From Clostridia bacterium (GTDB lineage: Bacteria; Bacillota; Clostridia; Christensenellales; CAG-138): a stretch of DNA of 64,000 bases. Below, piece by piece: positions 34,653 through 43,580 of the stretch (position 1 is the first letter of the stretch; each line of letters starts with the position of its first letter). The DNA lies in assembly GCA_017525875.1 (NCBI GenBank), contig JAFXSG010000025.1:81633-145632 (forward strand), written 5' to 3'. The notes beneath the pieces are model-generated. The model worked only from the letters and a program-made list of their open reading frames with translations. It had not been told where the DNA came from and ran no database searches. Made by a program: the position numbers and the translations under genes.

Positions 34653-36581
34653 TCAGATCGCCTCCTTTCCGTTTCCGTTTCCGGAGTCAGTGGAATCATC
34701 GCCGGAGTTCAGCTCGTCCTCGAGCAGGTTCTGGATATCGGCGATGCGCTTATACAGGCCGTCTGCGCGGGCGAGCTCGCTGTGAGTGCCCTCCTGGACG
34801 AGTCGGCCGTTTTCAAGCACGAGGATCTTGTCCGCACGGCAGAGCGTTGTGATCCTGTGGGAGATGATGAACGTGGTCGTACCCTCGCGCCGTGCCTGGA
34901 GCGCGTCGCGGATGGCGGCGTCCGTCTCGGTATCGACGGCGCTCATCGAGTCGTCGAGGATGATGATCGGCGCCTTCTGCATCAGCATGCGCGCGATTGC
35001 GACGCGCTGCTTCTGTCCGCCGGACAGCGTGATGCCCTTTTCGCCGACGACCGTGTCGTAACCCTTTTCAAACGAGGTGATGACGTCGTGCACGGAGGCG
35101 ACCGAAGCGGCGTCATACACCTCTGCTTCGGGCGCTTCGGGGTCCACGATGCGGATGTTCTCCATGATCGTCCTCGAATAGAGGAACGGCTCCTGGAGCA
35201 CGATGCCGATGTTCTTCCTCAGATGATGCCGTTCGATATCGTTGATGTTTATGCCGTCGATCAGGATCTCGCCCTCGCGGACGGTGTAGAGCCTTTGAAG
35301 CAGCTGAACGAGGCTGGACTTGCCGCTGCCGGTGGAACCGAGGATCGCCACGGTCTCTCCGGGCCGGGCTGTGAAGCTGATATCCTTAAGCACGTCCTGA
35401 CCGTCCTCGTAGCCGAAGCCCACGCCGCGGATCTCAACGGCGCCGCGGATCTCGGGCCGGAGCGCCTTGCCGGGCTCCGCTTCGACCGGGACTTCGAGGA
35501 TCTCGTTGAGCCTGCCGAGCGAAACGCCGGCCTTCTCAAGGTCCGCAAGGATCCTGCCGAGCTGGCGTACCGGCCAGACGAGCATCGAGGTGTAGCTCGA
35601 GAATACGAGCATCTCGCCGACGGAGATCCTTCCGCGGATGGTGAAAACGATACCGACCACGAGCGAAATGCCGATCTGGATATAGCCGAAGGTGTCGGAA
35701 ATGCCCCAGAACATCGCCATCAGCCTGTTGAGGCGCAGGTTCTTTTGGGTGTAGTCCTTGTTCTTTGCGGTGAAGGAATCGAGCTCCGACCTCTGCTGAC
35801 CGAATGCACGCACGACGCGCATCCCAGCGGCGTTCTCCTGAATGGCGGCGGAGAGCACGCCCTCCGCTTCGTCGGACGCGGTGAAGTCCTTCTTGACGTT
35901 CTTGCAGTAAATGTACGCAGCGACCGCAAGCAGGGGCATCATCATGACGGAGTAGAGCGAGAGCATCGCGTTCATGCGAAGCATGATGAACGCGGCGATA
36001 ATGACCATCGTGACCGTACGGACGATCTCGAGCAGCTGGTTCTGAACGAAGCGGCGGATGGTATCCACGTCGGACGTGCAGCGCTGGATGATGTCTCCGC
36101 TCGAGATATGCTTATGATAATCATAAGGAACGTTCGCAAGGTGGTCGTACAGCCTCGTGCGCATGTTGTAGGCAAGCAGCTCCGAGCCCCTGGCGACCTC
36201 GCTGCGGCGCAGATACACGGAGAAGGCGTTTATGCCGGTCATAAGGATGAGCGCGATCCCCATCAGATACAGGTGGTCGACGAGGAACGCCTTCCCGCCA
36301 AAGCCTTCAACGAGCTTTTCGATCCACGGTGCAACGACCATTCCGCCCTGATAACCCGCCTCGGCGTAATCGAGCAGCACGTAGTCGATCGTGAAGCTCG
36401 TGATGAGCGGGATGCAGTAGGCGGAAAGGTTCGCAGTCAGTATAGCGATCATTCCGGTCACGAAGTGGTGCACGGTGCCGCGGCTGAACTCGCCTATAAG
36501 CTTTCTTATCGAAGCGGCGCGCTGCTTCTTTTTGATCTTTTCTTCTTTTGTGAGTTTAACTTTTTCAGTCTTCTTTTCCAT
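34653..36581 (-). CDS. Heterodimeric ABC exporter, first subunit (degenerate Walker B)
   Basis: A 642-residue half-transporter with a ~50-residue charged N-terminus (KKTEKVKLTKEEKIKKKQRA), six membrane helices and an ATPase domain: Walker A GSTGSGKSS, signature LSGGQ, Walker B IIILDDSMSAVD. Asp replaces the catalytic Glu, so this Walker B side should be a non-hydrolysing site, as in BmrC-like subunits. It lies downstream of a leader peptide and attenuator at 36614-36772. Substrates are unknown; the family exports drugs or peptides. Confidence 0.92.
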   Translation of the reverse strand: MEKKTEKVKLTKEEKIKKKQRAASIRKLIGEFSRGTVHHFVTGMIAILTANLSAYCIPLITSFTIDYVLLDYAEAGYQGGMVVAPWIEKLVEGFGGKAFLVDHLYLMGIALILMTGINAFSVYLRRSEVARGSELLAYNMRTRLYDHLANVPYDYHKHISSGDIIQRCTSDVDTIRRFVQNQLLEIVRTVTMVIIAAFIMLRMNAMLSLYSVMMMPLLAVAAYIYCKNVKKDFTASDEAEGVLSAAIQENAAGMRVVRAFGQQRSELDSFTAKNKDYTQKNLRLNRLMAMFWGISDTFGYIQIGISLVVGIVFTIRGRISVGEMLVFSSYTSMLVWPVRQLGRILADLEKAGVSLGRLNEILEVPVEAEPGKALRPEIRGAVEIRGVGFGYEDGQDVLKDISFTARPGETVAILGSTGSGKSSLVQLLQRLYTVREGEILIDGININDIERHHLRKNIGIVLQEPFLYSRTIMENIRIVDPEAPEAEVYDAASVASVHDVITSFEKGYDTVVGEKGITLSGGQKQRVAIARMLMQKAPIIILDDSMSAVDTETDAAIRDALQARREGTTTFIISHRITTLCRADKILVLENGRLVQEGTHSELARADGLYKRIADIQNLLEDELNSGDDSTDSGNGNGKEAI

Positions 36582-36613
36582 ATTATTACCTTGTGCGCTC
36601 AGCGCATATCTCC

Positions 36614-36650
36614 TAAAACAAAACGAGCCGGGGCATATACCTGCGGCTCG
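36614..36650 (-). terminator. Intrinsic terminator in the ABC exporter leader (attenuator)
   Basis: Stem CGAGCCG / CGGCTCG with a 13-nt loop, followed on the minus strand by TTTTGTTTT, between the leader peptide and the exporter. The upstream segment CAAACGAGC can pair with GCTCGTTTTG, an alternative fold that would break the terminator. Another hairpin, TTCCG / CGGAA, holds that segment in its loop. Confidence 0.75.
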
Positions 36651-36679
36651 CGTTCCGTTAAGCTCGTTTGACCGGAAAA

Positions 36680-36772
36680 CTAATCATGAGGCCGCAGAGA
36701 GGGGCAAAAAAGGGCATAGCTATAGCTGCTGCGTGCGATAGAGCGTACCCGGACGAATGAAACTTTGCGCAT
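36680..36772 (-). CDS. Leader peptide ahead of the ABC exporter (30 residues)
   Basis: An ATG at 36772, eight bases after AAAGGAGGCC, opens 30 codons ending at TAG (36680-36682). The peptide begins MRKVSFVRVRSIARSSYSYA and is rich in Arg and Ser. It starts 35 bases after a strong promoter, and its stop codon lies two bases before alternative hairpins that end in an intrinsic terminator. This is the arrangement of BmrB, the leader controlling BmrCD in Bacillus subtilis by ribosome-mediated attenuation. No homology to BmrB is claimed; the call rests on layout. Confidence 0.65.
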   Translation of the reverse strand: MRKVSFVRVRSIARSSYSYALFCPSLRPHD

Positions 36773-36806
36773 TGCAAGCGGCCTCCTTTCCGTAAAAATC
36801 ATTTAT

Positions 36807-36835
36807 ATTATAACGGCAATGTGGAGAGATTGCAA
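36807..36835 (-). promoter_or_regulatory. Promoter of the leader peptide-ABC exporter transcript
   Basis: Minus strand TTGCAA (36830-36835), 17-bp spacer, TATAAT (36807-36812), then 34 bases to the leader ATG. Confidence 0.8.
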
Positions 36836-36886
36836 CAGGATTTTGACAAAACCGGATATATATTATCGTTTGCGCTTTCTGCTCGC

Positions 36887-36914
36887 TTGACATAATTTTG
36901 CGCATGAATATAAT
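36887..36914 (+). promoter_or_regulatory. Promoter of groES-groEL
   Basis: TTGACA (36887-36892), 16-bp spacer, TATAAT (36909-36914). A small AATTAT / ATAATT inverted repeat follows. No CIRCE element (TTAGCACTC-N9-GAGTGCTAA) is present between promoter and gene. Confidence 0.75.
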
Positions 36915-36992
36915 ACCAATTATCGGAAAATAATTACCGTGGGCGCAGTATGCACTGTATACCCGCCCGCGATCACCTAAGGAGGCAGTATT

Positions 36993-37277
36993 ATGAAACT
37001 CAGACCCTTGTTTGACAAAGTCGTGCTCAAAAGCTGCGAAACGGAAGAGACCACCAAGAGCGGCCTTATCCTCGCGGGCAACGCCAAGGAAAAGCCGATG
37101 ATGGCGGACGTCATCGCGGTCGGCCCCGGCGGCATTGTTGACGGCAAGGAGATCGAAATGACGGTCAAGGCCGGCGACAAGGTCTTCTATTCCAAGTATG
37201 CGGGCAACGAGATCAAGCTCGACGGTCAGGAATACATCATCGTCCGTCAGAGCGATATCCTCGCAGTTGTTGAGTAA
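36993..37277 (+). CDS. groES: Co-chaperonin GroES
   Basis: A 94-residue cytoplasmic cap of the GroEL cage. It begins with the family's [11 protein letters not shown], has the mobile loop [14 protein letters not shown], and ends [22 protein letters not shown] lies ten bases upstream of the ATG. It is 24 bases ahead of groEL. Confidence 0.97.
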   Translation: MKLRPLFDKVVLKSCETEETTKSGLILAGNAKEKPMMADVIAVGPGGIVDGKEIEMTVKAGDKVFYSKYAGNEIKLDGQEYIIVRQSDILAVVE

Positions 37278-38930
<1,653 letters not shown>

Positions 38931-38958
38931 TCCAAAGCGAAAAACAAATAGTTTCGGC

Positions 38959-38989
38959 AGTTCGGAGCTGTGAAAAACAGCTCCGAACT
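38959..38989 (+). terminator. Strong hairpin between groEL and proS
   Basis: A perfect 12-bp stem AGTTCGGAGCTG / CAGCTCCGAACT with a 7-nt loop. No T tract follows, so it may be a weak terminator or an mRNA-end structure. Confidence 0.6.
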
Positions 38990-39014
38990 CATGAATAGAG
39001 TAATTGGGGGAAAT

Positions 39015-40754
39015 ATGAAGGTCAAGAATATTCTCGGCGAGCGTTTCAAGGAACGTGCGTACGATATCGAAAGCCAGAATCTGATGACGCGCGGCGGCTA
39101 CATGAAGCAGGTCGGCAACGGCATCTATTCGCTTTTCATGCCCGCGAAGCGCATCCAGAACAAGATCGAGCAGATCCTGCGCGAGGAGATGGACGCGATC
39201 GACGGCCAGGAGGTCCTCTTCCCGGTCGTAATGCCCGCCACGCTCTGGCAGAGCTCCGGCAGGTTCGATTCCATCGGCAGGGAGCTGCTCCGCTTCAAGG
39301 ACAGGAGCGGCGCGGACATGGTCCTCGGCATGACCCATGAGGAAGCGGCGGTCCAGCTCGCGATGAACGTTGCGGGGACCTACCAGAAGTATCCTTTCAT
39401 GATCTACCAGATCCAGACCAAGTTCCGCGACGAGCCCCGCGCAAGGGGAGGCCTGATCCGCGTACGCGAGTTCACCATGAAGGACGCGTATTCCTTCCAC
39501 ACCTCGCAGGAGGACCTTGAAAAGTACTACGAGCGCGCCTACCGTGCCTACGAGCGCATCTACGCGCGCGCCGGCGTGCCGGAGGTGCTTGCCGTCAAGT
39601 CCGACAGCGGAATGATGGGAGGCAAGGTCAGCCATGAGTTCATGCTCCTGACCGATATCGGCGAGGATACGATCGTGACCTGCCCGGAGTGCGGCTTCCG
39701 CGCCAATATGGAGGCCTGCGACGCGATCACCGAGAACACGGCCGACGCGGAGCTCCTGCCGCTCACCGAGGTTTTCACCGGCGAAGCCAAGACCATCGAG
39801 GACGTCGGCGAAATGCTGCACATGAGCTCTGAAAAATCCTGCAAGGCCGTCGTCTATCAGCGCAATGAGGACGATTCCTACGTGCTCGTCTTCTGCCGCG
39901 GCGACCGCGAGATCAACGAGACAAAGCTCACGAATTATCTCAAGGCGGAGATTCATCCCGCGCAGGACCTCACGAACGCGAACCTCGCGGCCGGCAATAT
40001 CGGCCCCGTCGGCCTTGAAACGAAGGCGACCGTGCTGTTCGACCGCTCGCTCGTCGGAGCGACGAACCTCGTCTGCGGCGCGAACAGGGAGGAGTACCAC
40101 TTCACGGGCTTCACTCCCGCGCGCGATCTTCCCGAAAACACCGTTTATTTCGACCTTTGCAAGGCCGTTGCGGGCGGCGTCTGCCCCGGCTGCGGCAAGC
40201 ATTCGCTCAAGATCAGCCGCGGCATCGAGGTGGGCAACATCTTCCAGCTCGGCAAGCGCTATACCGAGGCAATGGGCATGACCTACGACAGCGAGAACGG
40301 CGAAAGAAAGAACCCGATCATGGGCTGCTACGGCATCGGCGTCGGCCGCCTGATCGCCTCCGTCTGCGAGGCGCATCACGACGATTACGGCCCCATCTGG
40401 CCGATCACCATCGCGCCCTGGCAGGTGCAGATCTGCGCCCTCAGGATCGACGACGAGAACGTCAGAGCCGCCGCGGACAAGCTTTATGAAGAGCTCGAAA
40501 AGGCAGGCGCCGAAGTGCTGTATGACGACCGCGCGGTCTCCGCAGGCGTCATGTTCTCCGACGCGGACCTGCTCGCGGCTCCCGTGCGCGTGGTCATCAG
40601 CCCCAAGACGCTCCAGCGCGGCTGCTTCGAGCTTGCCGCACGCGATAAGAGCTTCCGCGAAGATATCAGCGCGGAAGGCGCGTGCGAGGCCGTACTCGCG
40701 AAGATCCGCGAGCTGACCGAGGCCGTCAACGCCAAAGTCCCCGAAAGACTGTAA
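39015..40754 (+). CDS. proS: Prolyl-tRNA synthetase
   Basis: A 579-residue class II synthetase of the bacterial type. It charges tRNA-Pro; a tRNA-Pro gene is at 14.3 kb. Class II motifs: FPVVMPATLWQSSGR, motif 2 KFRDEPRARGGLIRVREF, and motif 3 GCYGIGVGRLIASV. The editing (INS) domain lies between motifs 2 and 3 (about residues 225-400). The start at 39015 follows GGGGGAAAT; an in-frame ATG at 38970 lies inside the groEL-proS hairpin. No T-box was found. Confidence 0.96.
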   Translation: MKVKNILGERFKERAYDIESQNLMTRGGYMKQVGNGIYSLFMPAKRIQNKIEQILREEMDAIDGQEVLFPVVMPATLWQSSGRFDSIGRELLRFKDRSGADMVLGMTHEEAAVQLAMNVAGTYQKYPFMIYQIQTKFRDEPRARGGLIRVREFTMKDAYSFHTSQEDLEKYYERAYRAYERIYARAGVPEVLAVKSDSGMMGGKVSHEFMLLTDIGEDTIVTCPECGFRANMEACDAITENTADAELLPLTEVFTGEAKTIEDVGEMLHMSSEKSCKAVVYQRNEDDSYVLVFCRGDREINETKLTNYLKAEIHPAQDLTNANLAAGNIGPVGLETKATVLFDRSLVGATNLVCGANREEYHFTGFTPARDLPENTVYFDLCKAVAGGVCPGCGKHSLKISRGIEVGNIFQLGKRYTEAMGMTYDSENGERKNPIMGCYGIGVGRLIASVCEAHHDDYGPIWPITIAPWQVQICALRIDDENVRAAADKLYEELEKAGAEVLYDDRAVSAGVMFSDADLLAAPVRVVISPKTLQRGCFELAARDKSFREDISAEGACEAVLAKIRELTEAVNAKVPERL

Positions 40755-40771
40755 ACTATCTGAACAAGCCG

Positions 40772-40804
40772 GGCCTGTCGTACGAGCGTACGACAGGCCG
40801 TTTT
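40772..40804 (+). terminator. Terminator of proS
   Basis: A perfect 13-bp stem GGCCTGTCGTACG / CGTACGACAGGCC followed by GTTTTC. Confidence 0.9.
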
Positions 40805-40896
40805 CATATTCATGCTCAGGAAAAATCAAAAGGATATTCATTTTTTGACCGATCTGTGTTATAATGATAAAAGCCTGAATCTGGAGGTATAATAGA

Positions 40897-42339
40897 ATGA
40901 CCGAACGAGCGACGATCTATACTGATTCCGAGATCAGAAAAGCTATGCGCGTGCGCGTGGACTACAACAACATGCTGTCAACTGCCGTTGGCGAGCACGG
41001 CGTCACCGAGCAGGAGATCGCCGATATGCAGCCCCGGCTCAAAGCCGCTTTTGAATCGGCTAACGCGAAGCGCGACATGATGCGCTGGCGCGATCTCTAT
41101 AAGACGATGCCCGCCGTAGTCGACTCCATCCTCGAAGCGGCTGCGTTCGTGCGCGAAACCGCGGAAAACTTCGTCGTGCTCGGCATCGGCGGCAGCGCTC
41201 TCGGCCCGATCGCCGTTCAGCAGGCGCTTTGCCACCTCCATCACAACGACCTCGGCAAGGAGCGCACGGGCAGCCCGCGCATCTTCGTTGAGGACAATAT
41301 CGACCCGGAGCGCATGACCGCTCTGTTCGACGTCATCGACCTTGACAACACCGTTTTCAACGTCATCACCAAGTCCGGCAGCACCTCGGAGACCATGGCG
41401 CAGCTGCTCATCGTAACGCGCCTGCTGCTCGACAGGTTCGGTGAAGAGGGCCTTCGCGACCATCTCATCGCCACTACTGATAAGGAAAAGGGCAATCTGG
41501 TCGGTATCGCAAGAAAATACAACCTCCGCACCTTCGTCGTTCCGGACGGCGTGGGCGGCAGGTTCTCGGAGCTTTGCCCGGTAGGTCTGCTTCCCGCAGC
41601 TGTCGCGGGCGTGGATATCCGCACGCTGCTCGACGGCGCGGGCTTTATGGACGAGCTCTGCTCCGTGCCCGAACCCGAAAAGAACCCCGCGCTGGTGCTC
41701 GCCGGCCTCGAAGTGCTCGCGATGGAGGACCACGGCGCGAACGTCGGCGTGCTGATGCCCTATGCGGACTCGCTCAAGTACATGTCCGACTGGTACGCGC
41801 AGCTCTGGGCGGAATCCCTCGGCAAGAAAAAGACCGTGAACGGCGAGATGAAGCGCTTCGGCCAGACCCCGGTCAAGTCGCTCGGCGTGACAGACCAGCA
41901 CTCCCAGGTCCAGCTCTACACCGACGGTCCGTTCGACAAGACGATCACCTTCCTCGGCGTTATGAACTTCCGCACGGAAGTCACGATCCCGCACGCCTTC
42001 GACGATATCCCGAACGTCGCCTTCCTCTCCGGGCACACGCTCAACGAGCTCATCACCGCGGAGCGCATCGCGACCGAACACGCCGTCACCGTCAGCGGCC
42101 ACATGAACAAGACCGTCCTCATCCCGGAGGTCAACGAGTTCACGCTCGGCCAGCTGCTGATGCTGTTCGAAATGCAGACCGCGTTCGCGGGCGAGCTTTT
42201 GGGCATCGACGCTTTCGACCAGCCCGGCGTTGAAGAGGGCAAGAACGCAACCTACGCGCTGCTCGGCAAGCCCGGCTACGACGAAAAACTCGCGGAGCTC
42301 AAGTCCTCCGCCGTCAAGCAGGAAAAATACGTTATCTGA
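40897..42339 (+). CDS. pgi: Glucose-6-phosphate isomerase
   Basis: A 480-residue cytoplasmic enzyme interconverting glucose 6-phosphate and fructose 6-phosphate. The sugar-phosphate site includes LGIGGSALGPIAVQ and ITKSGSTSETMAQ; later GQTPVKSLGVTDQHSQVQ carries the catalytic Glu/His neighbourhood of the Gram-positive subtype. GGAGGT lies upstream of the ATG. It heads a run of four plus-strand genes with gaps of 20-30 bases. Confidence 0.95.
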   Translation: MTERATIYTDSEIRKAMRVRVDYNNMLSTAVGEHGVTEQEIADMQPRLKAAFESANAKRDMMRWRDLYKTMPAVVDSILEAAAFVRETAENFVVLGIGGSALGPIAVQQALCHLHHNDLGKERTGSPRIFVEDNIDPERMTALFDVIDLDNTVFNVITKSGSTSETMAQLLIVTRLLLDRFGEEGLRDHLIATTDKEKGNLVGIARKYNLRTFVVPDGVGGRFSELCPVGLLPAAVAGVDIRTLLDGAGFMDELCSVPEPEKNPALVLAGLEVLAMEDHGANVGVLMPYADSLKYMSDWYAQLWAESLGKKKTVNGEMKRFGQTPVKSLGVTDQHSQVQLYTDGPFDKTITFLGVMNFRTEVTIPHAFDDIPNVAFLSGHTLNELITAERIATEHAVTVSGHMNKTVLIPEVNEFTLGQLLMLFEMQTAFAGELLGIDAFDQPGVEEGKNATYALLGKPGYDEKLAELKSSAVKQEKYVI

Positions 42340-42369
42340 TGAAAGGTACCGCCGGTCCGGCGGCTTGAA

Positions 42370-43557
42370 ATGAGCCTTTTCAATAAAGAAAGTCTCAAAA
42401 GAATAGATTGGTTCACGCTTATCATCGTCCTTGCGCTCGTTGCGTTCGGAACGGTCGCGCTCGCCTCCGTCATGGCAAAGCCCTTTGACGGGAGCGAGAG
42501 CGGCTTTGCCGATTACTGGAGCAAGTTCAACGTTGAGTACCTGCAAAAGCACGTCATCAACTTCATGATCGGCTTTGCGGCGATGATAATCGTCTTACTG
42601 CTCGATTACAGCTTTATAAAGCCCTTCGCGCTCTGGATCTACGCCGCTGTCATCGGTCTGCTCGCGCTGCTGTTCGTGTTCGGCAAAGTCCGCGGCGGCG
42701 CGCAGGGCTGGTTCGTCTTCGACTCCCTCGAGCGAGCGATACAGCCCGGCGAGCTGAGCAAGATCGCGCTCATAATCACGCTTTCAAAGTTCGTCTCCAC
42801 GGCGATGGACGAGCAGGGAGGCCTGCGCCGCTTCAAGGACGTTATGACGGCGGCGGGACTCACCGCGCTGCCGTTCATTCTGATCGTCCTTCAGCCCGAC
42901 TACGGCACGGCGAGCGTTCTGCTTGTCATAATGATCGCCATATTCTTCGTCGCGAGGATCTACTGGCTGTACGTTGTCATCGCCGCGGTTCTCGCGGGCG
43001 TCGGCCTGCCGGCTGTATACGCGTTCGTGCTGACGAAAAACCAGCGCCAGCGCATCGACGTGTTCATCAATCCGGATGCCGCAAGCGACGACGCGAAGTA
43101 TCAGGTCAACCAGTCGAAGATGGCGATAGGCTCGGGCCGGCTGCTCGGCAAGGGCTTTTTCCGAGAGCAGACGCTTGCGCAGCTGCGCTACGTTCCCGCG
43201 AGGCATACCGACTTCATCTTCAGCGGCATCACGGAGGGCGTGGGCTTTGTCGGCAGCGCGATACTGATCGTCGCGTTCTTCGCGCTGATGCTGCGCTGGC
43301 TCTATATCGCCGCGCGCGCAAAGGACAGCTTCGGCACCTGCATTGCGGTGGGCGTCGTTGCGATGTTCGCCGCGCATATCTTCGAGAATATCGGCATGAC
43401 GATGGGCATAATGCCGGTCACCGGCATCCCGCTGCCGTTCATCAGCTACGGCGGCTCGAACATGCTTACCAACATGATAGGCGTGGGGCTCGTTATGAAC
43501 GTCCACATGCACCGCAACTTCAAGAAAAAACATAAGTACGGAGATACGCTTGACTGA
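42370..43557 (+). CDS. RodA/FtsW/SpoVE-family peptidoglycan polymerase
   Basis: A 395-residue SEDS glycosyltransferase with ten membrane segments that polymerises lipid II outside the membrane. The essential Asp-containing loop is LQPDYGTASV, and the signature near the C-terminus is GIMPVTGIPLPFISYGGSNML. The RodA/FtsW/SpoVE split cannot be settled here; a cytoplasmic tail of only ~20 residues and the lack of nearby division genes favour RodA. It lies 30 bases after pgi and 23 bases before the Clp gene. Confidence 0.9.
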   Translation: MSLFNKESLKRIDWFTLIIVLALVAFGTVALASVMAKPFDGSESGFADYWSKFNVEYLQKHVINFMIGFAAMIIVLLLDYSFIKPFALWIYAAVIGLLALLFVFGKVRGGAQGWFVFDSLERAIQPGELSKIALIITLSKFVSTAMDEQGGLRRFKDVMTAAGLTALPFILIVLQPDYGTASVLLVIMIAIFFVARIYWLYVVIAAVLAGVGLPAVYAFVLTKNQRQRIDVFINPDAASDDAKYQVNQSKMAIGSGRLLGKGFFREQTLAQLRYVPARHTDFIFSGITEGVGFVGSAILIVAFFALMLRWLYIAARAKDSFGTCIAVGVVAMFAAHIFENIGMTMGIMPVTGIPLPFISYGGSNMLTNMIGVGLVMNVHMHRNFKKKHKYGDTLD

Positions 43558-43580
43558 GTTTCGGTCAGGCGCCTTTCTTT

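Noticed and set aside
32880-36671. A 1263-codon open frame antisense to the two ABC exporter genes
   Set aside because: Shadow of the exporter's codon use; composition (His/Asp/Arg/Ala-rich) is that of antisense reading.
36915-36992. CIRCE element at groESL
   Set aside because: No TTAGCACTC/GAGTGCTAA pair with a 9-base spacer on either strand.
38931-39014. T-box leader before proS
   Set aside because: The gap has one perfect hairpin but no T-box consensus (AGGGTGG-like sequence) and no room for a specifier stem.
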